Positions 44,388 through 55,225 are shown, counted from the first letter of the stretch. The stretch is 64,000 nucleotides of DNA from CBDAQA01 sp965198865 (GCA_965198865.1 CBDAQA010000018.1:62001-126000), one strand, 5' to 3'. Notes: generated by a model from the letters alone, not told the origin. A program made the numbers and translations.

Positions 44388-45638
44388 CTACCGTGGGGCG
44401 AGCGGGTTCACGGGAGCGTCGCCACCGACCGCGTCCAAGGGGTTCGGGGGTGGCTCCTTCCTCAGGGTGAAGTTGTTCTGACCGCTGGCCATCTGGAGGG
44501 CGTTGCCGGAGAGGGTGGCGGAGAAGTCGAACTTGTTGCCGCCGGCGTCGAAGGTGCCGGTGAGGCGGTCGCGATCCGCGTGGGCGACGGCGGGGAACTT
44601 GCGGTCGCCCATGGCGATGGTGCCGGTGTAACCGTCGGCGGCGGGCTGCAGTTGGACGCTGATGCGCTCGTTCTTGTAGGTGCCGGCAAAGCGGTCGGCG
44701 ACGGGGGCGGCCAGAGGGTTGTTGCCCCCGCCGCCGGCGAGCGGGTTGGGCTCGGCCGGGGTGGCAGCGGCGGCCGCCGCGACGCCGGCGACGGGCCGGA
44801 CCGACTGGTGCATCTCCAGCTTCCCGCCGCCGGAAACGGCCTGGCCGCCGTCGGGCGCGTTGCCCTGACCGGCGAGGTCGAGCGTGCCGGTCAGGTCGGC
44901 CTGCAGGGTCTGGCCGGTGGCGAGGTCGGCCTGAGCGGTGCCGTCGAGCGTCATCTTCATGGTGACGCCGTTGTCGGCCTTGGTGCCGACGACGGCGATG
45001 GTGACGTCCGCGGTCGGGCGGCCGTCCACGGTGCCGATGCGGGCCAGACGACAATTGACCGTCACGGCGTCGTTCGGCCCGAAGCTCAGCTCCTTGCCGA
45101 CGGTGGCCGCGTCGCCGGTCCAGGTGTCGCCGACGGCGACGGGGTGGGTCGGGAAGAAGCTGCGGTCGGGCGTGAGCAGGCCGCCCAGCTCCGTGGTGGT
45201 CGCCGGGTCGGTCGCGGCCCCGTCGATCTGGAGGATGCCCAGGTCGTCCTTCTTCACGCGCACGGTTTTGCCGGCCAGGGGGAAGGGCTGGTCCTGGTGC
45301 TGGCCGTTCTGGCTGGCGGACTGGCCGCAGTCGGCGCCGAAGGCGATCTTGAGCGAGCTGGGGGTCCCGTCCTTGGCGGCGAGCACGGTGACGGTGCCGC
45401 TGCGCTTCTGGGCGGTCGACTGGTGCATCTCCTGCCCCGCGCCGTTCCCCTTCTTGGCGTCCATCGAGAAGCTGGACGTCTGCTGGAACGACCACTGCTG
45501 GTCGGGCGCGAGCCGAAGCTTGAAGTCGTACTGCTGATCGGCCCGCGCCGCCTCACTGGCGATGACGGTGGCGAGCGCGACGGCCAGCCCGGCCAAGCCG
45601 GTCCTGCGACGCGCGATGGTGGTGTGGGCCCGTTCCAT
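44388..45638 (-). CDS. Secreted protein of DUF6263-like type
   Basis: The 416-residue protein has a signal peptide (GLAGLAVALATVIASEAARA) and beta-rich repeats such as LRLAPDQQWSFQQTSSFSMD, then a VGDTWTGD segment and a C-terminal domain with YKNERISVQLQPAADGYTGT. The D-x-W pattern and overall layout recall DUF6263-like secreted proteins of planctomycetes; function unknown. AGGGAG precedes the ATG at 45638. It is divergent from lepA, 195 bp away. Confidence 0.6.
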   Translation of the reverse strand: MERAHTTIARRRTGLAGLAVALATVIASEAARADQQYDFKLRLAPDQQWSFQQTSSFSMDAKKGNGAGQEMHQSTAQKRSGTVTVLAAKDGTPSSLKIAFGADCGQSASQNGQHQDQPFPLAGKTVRVKKDDLGILQIDGAATDPATTTELGGLLTPDRSFFPTHPVAVGDTWTGDAATVGKELSFGPNDAVTVNCRLARIGTVDGRPTADVTIAVVGTKADNGVTMKMTLDGTAQADLATGQTLQADLTGTLDLAGQGNAPDGGQAVSGGGKLEMHQSVRPVAGVAAAAAATPAEPNPLAGGGGNNPLAAPVADRFAGTYKNERISVQLQPAADGYTGTIAMGDRKFPAVAHADRDRLTGTFDAGGNKFDFSATLSGNALQMASGQNNFTLRKEPPPNPLDAVGGDAPVNPLAPR

Positions 45639-45832
45639 GGTTTGCTCCCTTGTGGGGGTGGGCGGCGCGAACTCGGCGCTGGTCATTACGGTCGAGCAAG
45701 CGTGGCGTGTCAAGTTGGTGTCGTTGCCCGTGACGGGTGTTCCGGGGCGAACGCCGGGGCGGCTCTGTGAGTCGCCGCCCGCCGCGCGTACAATGTCGGC
45801 CGGACGCTCCCAACACCCACACGTACCCCCGC

Positions 45833-47635
<1,803 letters not shown>

Positions 47636-48601
47636 ATGAAACTGTATCTGCCCAACGCGGCCCGGCTACAGAACTTCGAGGGGATGATCAGGCGATTCGA
47701 CGCCTCGGATCCTCACACCCTTGAGTTCTCGATGCACCCAAAATGGGTATCGCTGCACCCCGCTGCGCTGGCATTTGCCGCCTGCGTTGCGGACCACGTC
47801 ACCGCATCTGGGGGAATACATGTTGGCAAGGTTGAGCAGGTGAAAAGCCTGCCGTACTTGCAACGGATGAAGCTGTTCGACCACATCCGGTTGCAGCCCG
47901 AGAAGGCCATAGCCGAGCATGAGGAGTCTGGCCGCTTCATTCCGATCACCCGGGTGAACACTTCCACCGACCTGAGCGCGTTCATTGTCAACATGATCCC
48001 GCTGCTCCATTCGACGCCTCAGGAGGTCGAGCCTATCCGTTATGTGATCAGCGAGATGGGCAGAAATGTGCTAGAACACTCCAGGTCGAGCCGCGGCGCG
48101 TTTTTAGCGGCGCAGTACTACCGGGAAACTCGAGTACTCGCACTGGGAATTGCCGATGCTGGGGTTAGACTGAGACGGAGTATACAGCGGTCGCATAGTG
48201 CGGCGACGGACAAGGATGCACTTCGACTTGCACTCAAGCCTGGCGTAACTGGCACCACGAGCCGACTTGGCGGAAACGAGTACAACGCAGGGGCTGGCTT
48301 ATTCTTCGTAAAAAGTATCGCTTGCGCCTCGAGGAACTTTTTCGTGTTGTACTCCGGAAGTTCTTTGTTCAAGCTGAAGCCCACGCCTAGCGAAGAACAG
48401 ATCGTACTCAACGCCGATTCGACCAACGATCGCCATGCCTTGCGTGAAGATCTTCCGAGTTGGACGGGTACAGTCGTCGGAATTGACCTATCGATCAACG
48501 AGTCAACTCCATTTGCTGATCTCATGCGACTGATTCGAGACGCGTTTAGCGTCGACGTGAAGCGATCCAAGAAGCAACGGTACAAACCGAGGTTCACATG
48601 A
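47636..48601 (+). CDS. GHKL-type ATP-binding protein of a two-gene cassette
   Basis: The 321-residue protein has a C-terminal histidine-kinase-like ATPase fold: N-box ISEMGRNVLEHS, G1-type ALGIADAGVRL and glycine-rich NAGAGLFFVKSIA. It lacks a HisKA domain, as do anti-sigma-factor kinases such as RsbW. The N-terminal 110 residues may be STAS-like (TLEFSMHPKWVSLHPAALAF). Its stop overlaps the start of a STAS-like DUF4325-type gene by ATGA, a pairing I recognise from other bacterial genomes. It begins directly after the lepA stop. Base composition is visibly lower in GC than its neighbours, which suggests transfer. Function unknown; a partner-switch regulator or defence role is possible. Confidence 0.78.
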   Translation: MKLYLPNAARLQNFEGMIRRFDASDPHTLEFSMHPKWVSLHPAALAFAACVADHVTASGGIHVGKVEQVKSLPYLQRMKLFDHIRLQPEKAIAEHEESGRFIPITRVNTSTDLSAFIVNMIPLLHSTPQEVEPIRYVISEMGRNVLEHSRSSRGAFLAAQYYRETRVLALGIADAGVRLRRSIQRSHSAATDKDALRLALKPGVTGTTSRLGGNEYNAGAGLFFVKSIACASRNFFVLYSGSSLFKLKPTPSEEQIVLNADSTNDRHALREDLPSWTGTVVGIDLSINESTPFADLMRLIRDAFSVDVKRSKKQRYKPRFT

Positions 48602-48936
48602 CGCGAGTAAAGATTTTCACATCGGCGGGCGAGTTTGCCGAAAACAAGGACTGCGCTGCCAAGATCCGGCAAGAGGTTGTGTACCCCACGCTACGCTCGC
48701 ACGAAAAGTTGACGCTGGATTTCTCTGGCGTCACTGGCTCAACCCAGTCGTTCGTGCATGCCCTGATTGCTGACCCGATCCGAAAACTCGGGACCGATGT
48801 GCTTGAGCTGATTTCCTTCAAGAACTGCAACGACAGCGTTAAAGGCGTTGTTGGGATCGTTGTCGATTACGCGCAGTTGGACGTGGATGAAGACGTGTCG
48901 GAACCCCGGGTGAAAACCGGCAAGAGTCGCCGGTAG
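48598..48936 (+). CDS. STAS-like DUF4325-type protein
   Basis: The 112-residue protein resembles the STAS-like DUF4325 family: a core KLTLDFSGVTGSTQSFVHAL and a LELISFKNCNDSVKGVVGIV end, comparable in outline with the STAS fold of anti-sigma-factor antagonists. It is translated with the preceding GHKL ATPase (ATGA overlap). The pair likely forms a kinase-antagonist-like complex. It is lower in GC, and its stop is followed at once by the second lepA 3' end. Confidence 0.75.
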   Translation: MTRVKIFTSAGEFAENKDCAAKIRQEVVYPTLRSHEKLTLDFSGVTGSTQSFVHALIADPIRKLGTDVLELISFKNCNDSVKGVVGIVVDYAQLDVDEDVSEPRVKTGKSRR

Positions 48937-49166
48937 ATGCGCGCAGGTTGTGGCTCAAGGAGGAGAACCGCAAGCACCTGTTCGAGATCCCGCTGCAGGC
49001 CGCCATCGGTAGCAAGGTGATCGCCCGGGAGACGATCAAGAGCATGGGCAAGAACTGACCGCCAAGTGCGCTACGGCGGCGACGTGAGCCGCAAGCGGAA
49101 GCTGCTGGAGAAGCAGAAGGAGGGGAAGAAGCGGATGAAGCGGGTGGGCAGCGTCGACATCCCGCA
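48937..49166 (+). pseudogene. Diverged partial copy of the lepA 3' end
   Basis: The sequence matches lepA 47386-47599: it encodes FEIPLQAAIGSKVIARETIK in one frame and RKRKLLEKQKEGKKRMKRVG in another. A one-base deletion (GGCAAGAAC-TGACC) and a one-base insertion (AAGTGCGCTACGG) destroy the frame, and many third-position changes are present. The last dozen lepA codons are absent. It is the displaced original 3' end or a foreign copy left by integration. Confidence 0.9.
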
Positions 49167-49440
49167 CCCGACCTCGCGCTGGGCACCGCCCATGATTTGT
49201 CGTCCGCCCAAACCGAAGGGGCCGTCTCGGCGGCCGAACGCGCGGCCGATATGGGGTTCTCGCGCGAGGCGTTCGTCGCCGCATGGGGCACCCTGGAGGC
49301 GGCGACGCGGCGGCGGTTACGCGCGGGCGGCCAATCCGGAGACAGCAGCCGCAGTGCTCGCCGTGCGAAGCATGCCCGCTTGGGCCCGCCCACGGTTGCC
49401 CGCCAGTTCAGGTTGGGCGTTGCACCGCTTTCGCGCGTAA
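49167..49440 (+). pseudogene. Possible remnant of an accessory gene
   Basis: Directly after the lepA remnant one frame reads DLALGTAHDLSSAQTEGAVS, then GFSREAFVAAWGTLEAATRR and continues for about 80 residues with coding-like composition but no start of its own. The helical WGTLEAATRRRLR style resembles the helical part of some restriction-associated proteins, but the family is not certain. I treat it as a decayed piece of the inserted element or of the neighbour it disrupted. Confidence 0.35.
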
Positions 49441-49451
49441 GATCGCGCAGC

Positions 49452-50084
49452 ATGACCAACGCGGCATCAGCGCCGGGCTCCGCCGGCGAGCACACCCTTC
49501 AACAGCAGTACGGAACCGCCGACCGGGCCGGGACGTTCTACCGCAACCAGGTGCTGGACCGGCTCAACGATCGGATGGTGGCGTTCGTCGGGCGGATGGA
49601 GATGGCGTTCGTCGCCACGGCCGACGGGCACGGGGAGTGCGACTGCTCGATCCGCTGCGGGCCGGCGGGGTTCGTCCACGTGCTGGACGACCGCACGCTG
49701 GCCTACCCCGAGTACCGCGGGAACGGCGTGATGGCGAGCCTGGGCAATCTGAGCGAGAGCGGGCACGTGGGGCTGCTGTTCGTCGACTTCCTGCAGGACT
49801 GCGTGGGGCTGCACGTGAACGGCCGGGCGGGCGTGGTGGAGACCGACGCGCTGCTGGCCCGGCCGGGGCTGCCGGAGCGGGTGTGGGACGACTGCCAACT
49901 CCGCGGCGGCCGTCGGCCGGAGCGGTGGGTCGTGGTCGAGGTGATCGAGGCTTACATCCACTGCGCGAAGCACCTGCCGATGATGGCCAAGGTGCCGAAG
50001 AAGATCCGCTGGGGCACCGACGACTCGGTCGCCAAGGGCGGCGACTACTTCGGCGTCACCGCCGAGCGAACGGGCGGGGAGTGA
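49452..50084 (+). CDS. Pyridoxamine 5'-phosphate oxidase-like flavin protein
   Basis: The 210-residue protein has the FMN-binding split barrel typical of the PNPOx-like family: MVAFVGRMEMAFVATADGHG, ECDCSIRCGPAGFVHVLDDR, YPEYRGNGVMASLGNLSESG and VGLLFVDFLQDCVGLHVNGR. A longer C-terminal part ends in VEVIEAYIHCAKHLPM. It may act as a flavin-dependent oxidoreductase or general stress protein. It lies downstream of the lepA-end insertion. Confidence 0.8.
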   Translation: MTNAASAPGSAGEHTLQQQYGTADRAGTFYRNQVLDRLNDRMVAFVGRMEMAFVATADGHGECDCSIRCGPAGFVHVLDDRTLAYPEYRGNGVMASLGNLSESGHVGLLFVDFLQDCVGLHVNGRAGVVETDALLARPGLPERVWDDCQLRGGRRPERWVVVEVIEAYIHCAKHLPMMAKVPKKIRWGTDDSVAKGGDYFGVTAERTGGE

Positions 50085-50188
50085 CGCATCGAAGCGACGC
50101 GATGACTCGGGCTCTGACCACGTTCTGGTTATTTTGAACGGCCAGTTTTCTCATGGTGCGACCGCGGCGGGACGTCAGACTGTGGGGC

Positions 50189-50524
50189 ATGGACACCACC
50201 GATCGCCTCTACGTCGAGATCCACCCGTACGAGGGCCCGCACAGCCCCCACCCGCACCCGATCCACGACGGCCGGTTCGACCCGGCGTTCGTCTACAAGG
50301 TGTTGGGCATGTACAATCCCTCGGAAACGAGCGAATGCTACTTCATGCTGTCGAACCCCCAGCGGCAGATCTGGTTCATCCCGCAGCGGCACCTGCTGGC
50401 GTACCGGTTGATCGACTCGGACGAGTTCTGCCTACGACTGGATCCCGTCAACGATCAGTCGACAGACCTTAGAACGAAGCGCAGAGTGGCGGAACCAGCC
50501 GTAAACGGCCTTCGTCGAGACTAA
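50189..50524 (+). CDS. Hypothetical protein
   Basis: The 111-residue product has no family that I can name. It carries MDTTDRLYVEIHPYEGPHSP and VYKVLGMYNPSETSECYFML, then NPQRQIWFIPQRHLLAYRLI, with a coding-like composition. I chose the ATG at 50189. It is 35 bp from the antitoxin-like gene and could share a transcript. Confidence 0.45.
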   Translation: MDTTDRLYVEIHPYEGPHSPHPHPIHDGRFDPAFVYKVLGMYNPSETSECYFMLSNPQRQIWFIPQRHLLAYRLIDSDEFCLRLDPVNDQSTDLRTKRRVAEPAVNGLRRD

Positions 50525-50558
50525 AACCTTATCTAGAATGTCGTTCGAGGAAAACCAA

Positions 50559-50774
50559 ATGGCCACGAACTCCGTCTACGGCGAACTGCTAGAGGCTGTC
50601 GAACGGCTGCCCGAAGAGCAGCAGGAGTCCCTTGCCGAAATCATCCGACTTCGGCTGGCCGCCAGAAGGCGGGAGCAGATTCTGGCCGATGTCCGCGCGG
50701 GTTTGGCGGAGCACGCTGCTGGCCGCACCAAGGTCATGTCCGTTGAGGAGATCATGCGCGAGATCAGGTCGTGA
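50559..50774 (+). CDS. Antitoxin-like protein without a partner
   Basis: The 71-residue helical protein (YGELLEAVERLPEEQQESLA, then EIIRLRLAARRREQILADVR) resembles small addiction-module antitoxins with LPEEQ cores. GAGGA 8 nt upstream fixes the start at 50559. No RelE-type toxin follows: the frame after the stop holds only unrelated codons. It is either an orphan or its toxin has been lost. Confidence 0.5.
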   Translation: MATNSVYGELLEAVERLPEEQQESLAEIIRLRLAARRREQILADVRAGLAEHAAGRTKVMSVEEIMREIRS

Positions 50775-50923
50775 TCCGCGATTCGAACGGAACCGCTGAC
50801 TCCGACCGTCCTGCCGATGAATCGCCGCTCCGTGGTGGATGCAACCGACGATCTCAGCGTTTAAGATGGGTTCAACCTCGGTGCCGCATGCCAAAATGCA
50901 CCACGTGAGATTCGGAGCCTGAA

Positions 50924-51175
50924 ATGGACGCAGAACGTCGTCAAAGCATCATCACAGCCCTGGAGGCAAAACGGGTGAACATGCCTTGCCCGCGGTGCGG
51001 CACGCGGTCCTTTGACCTGGTGGCGGAATCCACCATTCAGATTCAAGATCGGCCCGGCACGGTCCTGGTCGGCGGCCCCGCCATTCCGGTCGTCGTCGTC
51101 GCCTGTTCAAACTGCGGTTTCATTACGGAGCACGCGACCGGTCCTTTGGGGCTTGCGATGGTGGGGGCGCGGTGA
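50924..51175 (+). CDS. Small zinc-ribbon protein
   Basis: The 83-residue product has two Cys pairs, CPRCG and CSNCG, and a central beta-like stretch (TVLVGGPAIPVVVVACSNCG). It is probably a metal-binding cytoplasmic protein of unknown role. Its stop overlaps the GTG start of the next gene, which encodes a one-helix membrane protein, so the two form a pair. Confidence 0.6.
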   Translation: MDAERRQSIITALEAKRVNMPCPRCGTRSFDLVAESTIQIQDRPGTVLVGGPAIPVVVVACSNCGFITEHATGPLGLAMVGAR

Positions 51176-51447
51176 GCGACAGGCAAATCACGTTCAACCC
51201 GAAGGAGCCGGACAAGGACACGTATATCCGCATCAAGGAGATGCACCTGCAGTCAGGCGCTCTCGGTCAATTCTTCGGCGCTCCAGGCAATGCGTCGGTC
51301 AATATCGGCGGCCTGGTTGTCGTGCTCGTCGTCGTCGCTGGCATCATCATGACGCTCAAGGCGAGCGACGGTGGCCAGGAGGCGTGGAAGGTCATCACGC
51401 CCATTGTGACGATGGTGCTGGGCTTCTTGTTCGGCAAACGCTCCTGA
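51172..51447 (+). CDS. Small membrane protein paired with the zinc ribbon
   Basis: The 91-residue product starts with GTG at 51172, overlapping the preceding stop. After a polar N-terminus (ITFNPKEPDKDTYIRIKEMH) it has one or two hydrophobic stretches (IGGLVVVLVVVAGIIMTLKA and ITPIVTMVLGFLFG). No family is recognised; it may anchor the zinc-ribbon partner to the membrane. Confidence 0.55.
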   Translation: MSDRQITFNPKEPDKDTYIRIKEMHLQSGALGQFFGAPGNASVNIGGLVVVLVVVAGIIMTLKASDGGQEAWKVITPIVTMVLGFLFGKRS

Positions 51448-51530
51448 GAACCGTGAAGTTGACGACCGTCTTAGCGTTGCCGGCAGCCCAGGCGGCTTGA
51501 ACTTCAAACCCCGTCCCGCAAAGCAAAGCA

Positions 51531-54380
51531 ATGATTCACCGCATCGACGTCCGCACCACGCCGTTGGCCCGCGGGGGGGCTGCCGCCGTCGACCCCGTCG
51601 GCGAGGCCGTCCGGCACCAGATCCGCGAGTTCGGGACGACCGTCGGGCCGATCGAGACCACCCGCATCTTCCTGATCGACGCCGACGCGACGGCCGACCA
51701 GGTGTCGACGGCTGCCCGCGGGCTGCTTGCCGATCCCGTCATCGAGCTGGCCGAGGCGGTGACCGGGGGCACCGTTGACTGCAGGATCGAGATCCACCTC
51801 AAGCCCGGCGTGATGGACCCCGTTGCTGCGAGCACGGAGACGGCGCTGCGCGATCTGGGGTTGAACGTACGCGCGGTGCGGACGGGGCGGGCGTACGTGC
51901 TGGCCGAGCCGATCGGGCGGGAGGAGCTGCAGCGGATCGCGTCGCGCGTGCTGGCGAACGGCGTGATCGAGTCGGTCAACTTCGACCGGTTCGTGCCGGC
52001 GAAGTTCGAGACCGGGCGGGTCGAGCCGTTCAAGCTGCGACACTTGGCGCTGCGGGAACTGACCGACGACCAGCTGAGGCGGCTGAGCCGGGACGGGCAC
52101 TTGTTCCTGTCGCTGGACGAGATGCGCGCCGTGCAGGCCTACTTCCGGGGCGCCGGGCGGGAACCGACCGATGTGGAACTGGAGACGGTCGCGCAGACGT
52201 GGAGCGAGCACTGCGTCCACAAGACGCTCAAGAGCGCGGTGGACGTGGAGGAGCGCGACGCGAGCGGCACCGTGCTGTCGACCCGCCGGTACGCCAACCT
52301 GATTAAGGAGACGATCTTCGGCAGCACGGTGGAGCTGATGGCCCAGGAGGACCCAGTCGACCCGTTCTGCCTGAGCGTGTTCAAGGACAACGCAGGGGTG
52401 ATCGCGTTCGACGAGACCGACGCGGTCTGCTTCAAGGCCGAGACGCACAACCACCCCAGCGCGATCGAGCCGTACGGCGGCAGCGCGACCGGCATCGGCG
52501 GGTGCATCCGCGACGTGCTGGGCACCGGGCTGGGGGCCAAGCCGATCGCCAACACCGACGTGTTCTGCGTGGCCCACGCGGGGCAAACCTACGACCTGCC
52601 GCGGGGCATAATCCATCCCAAGCGCGTGCTGCAGCAGATCGTGGCTGGCGTGCGCGACTACGGCAACCGCATGGGCATCCCGACCGTGAACGGGGCCGTC
52701 TACTTCGACGATCGGTACGTCGGGAACCCGCTGGTGTTCTGCGGGTGCGTGGGGATCATCCCGCGCGACAAGATTGAGAAGGGTGCCCGGGCCGGCGACA
52801 AGATCGTCGTGCTGGGCGGCCGGACGGGTCGCGACGGGATCCACGGGGCGACGTTCAGCTCGGCCGAGCTGACCGACACGCACGCCGACGAGTTCAGCCA
52901 CGCGGTGCAGATCGGCAACGCGATCACCGAGAAGAAGGTGGCCGACGTCATCCTGGCGGCGCGGGACGCGGGGCTGTTCACCGGCGTGACCGACTGCGGG
53001 GCGGGCGGGCTGTCGTCGGCGATCGGCGAGATGGGCGAGAGGACCGGGGCGGCCGTCGACCTGAGCGCGGTGCCGTTGAAGTACGACGGGCTGCGGTACG
53101 ACGAGATCTGGATCAGCGAGGCGCAGGAGCGCATGGTGCTGTCGGTGCCGGCGGACAAGGTCGGCGCGCTGCTGGAACTGGCCGCGGGCGAGGACGTGGA
53201 GGCGACCGTCATCGGCTGGTTCGGCACGACGGGGCGCGAGCTGGTGCTGACCTACGCGGGCACCGAGGTCGGGCGGATGGGGATGCACTTCTTGCACGAC
53301 GGCATCCCCATGCCGACGCGGAAGGCCGTTGTTGTGCGTCGCGCGGGCGACTCGCCCTTGACGTCCGACGCCCAGCACGGGCGGGACGCCCGTGCGACGT
53401 TCGCCGCCACGCTGCTGAAGACGCTCGCCGACCCGAACGTCGCGAGCAAGCACTGGATCATCCGCCAGTACGACCACGAGGTGCAGGGCGGCAGCGTGAT
53501 CAAGCCGCTGGTGGGGCCGATGCAGATCGGGCCGAGCGACGCGTCCGTCGTCCGGCCGAAGCTGGGCAGCATGAGGGGCGTGGCGATCGGCTGCGGGTTG
53601 GTCCCCTCCGTGACCGACCCGTACGACATGGCGATCGCGGCCATCGACGAAGCGGTGCGCAACGTCGTGTGCGTTGGTGCGGATTACAGCAAGGTCGCCC
53701 TGCTTGACAACTTCTGCTGGCCCAGCGTCGATGACGAGCTGACCATGGGCACGCTGGTGCGGGCCTGCGAGGCGTGCCGCGACGCGGCCCGGGCGTTCGG
53801 CATCCCGTTCATCAGCGGGAAGGACTCGCTCCACAACCAGTTCACCGACAACGAGACGGGCCGGGTGATCCGCATCCCGCCGACGCTGCTGATCAGCGCG
53901 ATCGCCATCGTGCCGGACGTGCGGCGGTGCGTGACGATGGACCTGAAGCGGGCGACCGCACAGGTGTGCCTGGTGTCGGCGAAGGACCCGCGCGATCTGG
54001 CATCGCTGGCGAACACGCACCGGCAGGTGGCGGCGGTCATCGGGGCGGGAAAGGTCGCCGCGGCCCACGACGTGAGCGACGGCGGCGTGGCCGTGACGGC
54101 GGCGGAGATGTGCATCGCGTCGGGACTGGGCATGGTCGTCGGCGAGGAACATCTGGCCGGCGAAGCGGCGTTCGCGCAGCGGCCGGGGCAGTACCTGCTG
54201 GAGCTGGCGGAGGGCACGTCAAGCGACGACCTGCGGGCGGCGGTGCCGGCGGCGAGGGTCTCAGACTTCGGGCGGGTGCAGGCCCAGAAAACGCTGGTCG
54301 TCACATCGGCGAAGGAACGCGTGTCGGTACTGTCGCTGGAAGAGATGACGGCGGCTTGGCGTGGAACGTTGGACTGGTAG
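51531..54380 (+). CDS. purL: Phosphoribosylformylglycinamidine synthase, PurL with PurS-like N-terminus
   Basis: The 949-residue protein begins with a PurS-like segment (VDCRIEIHLKPGVMDPVAAS) and continues as a small-type PurL: TWSEHCVHKTLKSAV, FKAETHNHPSAIEPYGGSAT, TDCGAGGLSSAIGEMGERTG, GPMQIGPSDASVVRPK, and a second half with PFISGKDSLHNQF and AAHDVSDGGVAVTAAEMCIA. It makes FGAM from FGAR and ATP in purine synthesis and needs a separate PurQ glutaminase, which is not in this window. A planctomycete HGRDARAT-type repeat is inserted in frame near residues 604-622. Its 3' end overlaps the convergent EEP gene by 80 bp. Confidence 0.92.
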   Translation: MIHRIDVRTTPLARGGAAAVDPVGEAVRHQIREFGTTVGPIETTRIFLIDADATADQVSTAARGLLADPVIELAEAVTGGTVDCRIEIHLKPGVMDPVAASTETALRDLGLNVRAVRTGRAYVLAEPIGREELQRIASRVLANGVIESVNFDRFVPAKFETGRVEPFKLRHLALRELTDDQLRRLSRDGHLFLSLDEMRAVQAYFRGAGREPTDVELETVAQTWSEHCVHKTLKSAVDVEERDASGTVLSTRRYANLIKETIFGSTVELMAQEDPVDPFCLSVFKDNAGVIAFDETDAVCFKAETHNHPSAIEPYGGSATGIGGCIRDVLGTGLGAKPIANTDVFCVAHAGQTYDLPRGIIHPKRVLQQIVAGVRDYGNRMGIPTVNGAVYFDDRYVGNPLVFCGCVGIIPRDKIEKGARAGDKIVVLGGRTGRDGIHGATFSSAELTDTHADEFSHAVQIGNAITEKKVADVILAARDAGLFTGVTDCGAGGLSSAIGEMGERTGAAVDLSAVPLKYDGLRYDEIWISEAQERMVLSVPADKVGALLELAAGEDVEATVIGWFGTTGRELVLTYAGTEVGRMGMHFLHDGIPMPTRKAVVVRRAGDSPLTSDAQHGRDARATFAATLLKTLADPNVASKHWIIRQYDHEVQGGSVIKPLVGPMQIGPSDASVVRPKLGSMRGVAIGCGLVPSVTDPYDMAIAAIDEAVRNVVCVGADYSKVALLDNFCWPSVDDELTMGTLVRACEACRDAARAFGIPFISGKDSLHNQFTDNETGRVIRIPPTLLISAIAIVPDVRRCVTMDLKRATAQVCLVSAKDPRDLASLANTHRQVAAVIGAGKVAAAHDVSDGGVAVTAAEMCIASGLGMVVGEEHLAGEAAFAQRPGQYLLELAEGTSSDDLRAAVPAARVSDFGRVQAQKTLVVTSAKERVSVLSLEEMTAAWRGTLDW
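53375..53395. repeat. In-frame HGRDARAT-type repeat inside purL
   Basis: GCACGGGCG-GGA-CGCCCGTGC is a perfect dyad encoding HGRDAR. In this frame it extends purL instead of breaking it. The same peptide motif is a known dispersed repeat in Planctomycetota-type genomes. Confidence 0.8.
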
Positions 54381-55203
54381 CCGCACCGGCGATGAGCCGG
54401 ACCTCGGCCCAGTAGGCGGGGTGGTCGGAGGCGTGCAGGTCGACGCTGCCGGCGTCGACCGTGCGCAGGCCGCGCAGGAAGATCCAGTCGACCCGACCCG
54501 GAATCGGCTCCAGCACCCGGCCGATCGCCTCCTCGACGCCGGCCGTGGCGAGCAACTGCTTGATTTGCTCACTGCTGGCCGGATGGTTCAGGTCGCCCAT
54601 GAGGATCGCCGGCGTGGGTTGGTCTAGGAACGTGCGGATGACGATGGCCAGCTGCTCGTCACCGTTGCCCTTGAAGTCGACGTGGGTGGTCACGACGTGG
54701 AGGGTCTGGCCGTGCCAAGCCAGGTCGGATAGCAGGTAGTTTCGCTTCGCGTGCAGGGGCGAGCTTGGGATGACGACGCGCCGCCAGCGGTGGACCGGTA
54801 GATCGGTCAGGAACGCGTTGCCGAAGCTCTCGTGGCCCCACTGTCGCTCAGCCGGGACGTAGAGGTACGGCAGGTGGAGCAACCCGCCCAGCGATATGGC
54901 CTGGTTGGGCGGGTCGCCGCTGAAGCCGTGGACCTCTTCGAGCCCGATCACGTCGAGGCGTTGGAGGCACTTGGCCGTGCGGGCGAGATCGACCTTGCCG
55001 TCGGTGCCTTCCCCGCCGTCGATGTTGAACGTGCCGATCCGGAGCGAATCATGCGGAAGCATTGCCGGGGCCGAGCCCATCAGGGACGTGCCATCGGCGG
55101 AACCGGCGGACGTTGGAGCGGTGGCCCAGCGATAGGCAATCGCGACCGCGCCGACAACCGAGACGGCCGTTGCCCAACGACGAGATGTCCTTCGCGACGC
55201 CAT
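54301..55203 (-). CDS. Secreted endonuclease/exonuclease/phosphatase family protein
   Basis: The 300-residue protein has an N-terminal membrane or signal segment (WATAVSVVGAVAIAYRWATA) and an EEP fold with LRIGTFNIDGGEG, LDVIGLEEVHGF, VVTTHVDFKG, ILMGDLNH, RVDWIFLRG and SDHPAYWAEV. It likely hydrolyses phosphodiesters outside the cytoplasm. It differs from the EEP protein at 142-1029 in length and in its metal-site spacing. The gene overlaps purL by 80 bp at the 3' ends. Confidence 0.82.
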   Translation of the reverse strand: MASRRTSRRWATAVSVVGAVAIAYRWATAPTSAGSADGTSLMGSAPAMLPHDSLRIGTFNIDGGEGTDGKVDLARTAKCLQRLDVIGLEEVHGFSGDPPNQAISLGGLLHLPYLYVPAERQWGHESFGNAFLTDLPVHRWRRVVIPSSPLHAKRNYLLSDLAWHGQTLHVVTTHVDFKGNGDEQLAIVIRTFLDQPTPAILMGDLNHPASSEQIKQLLATAGVEEAIGRVLEPIPGRVDWIFLRGLRTVDAGSVDLHASDHPAYWAEVRLIAGAATSPTFHAKPPSSLPATVPTRVPSPM

Positions 55204-55225
55204 GCGGCGGCGACTATAGCGACGG

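Noticed and set aside
50775..50923. RelE-type toxin after the antitoxin-like gene
   Set aside because: The frame starting at the overlapping GTG gives about 45 codons with no toxin motif.
51504..54152. 882-codon antisense frame over purL
   Set aside because: PurL motifs are unambiguous on the plus strand; the antisense product lacks any recognisable feature.
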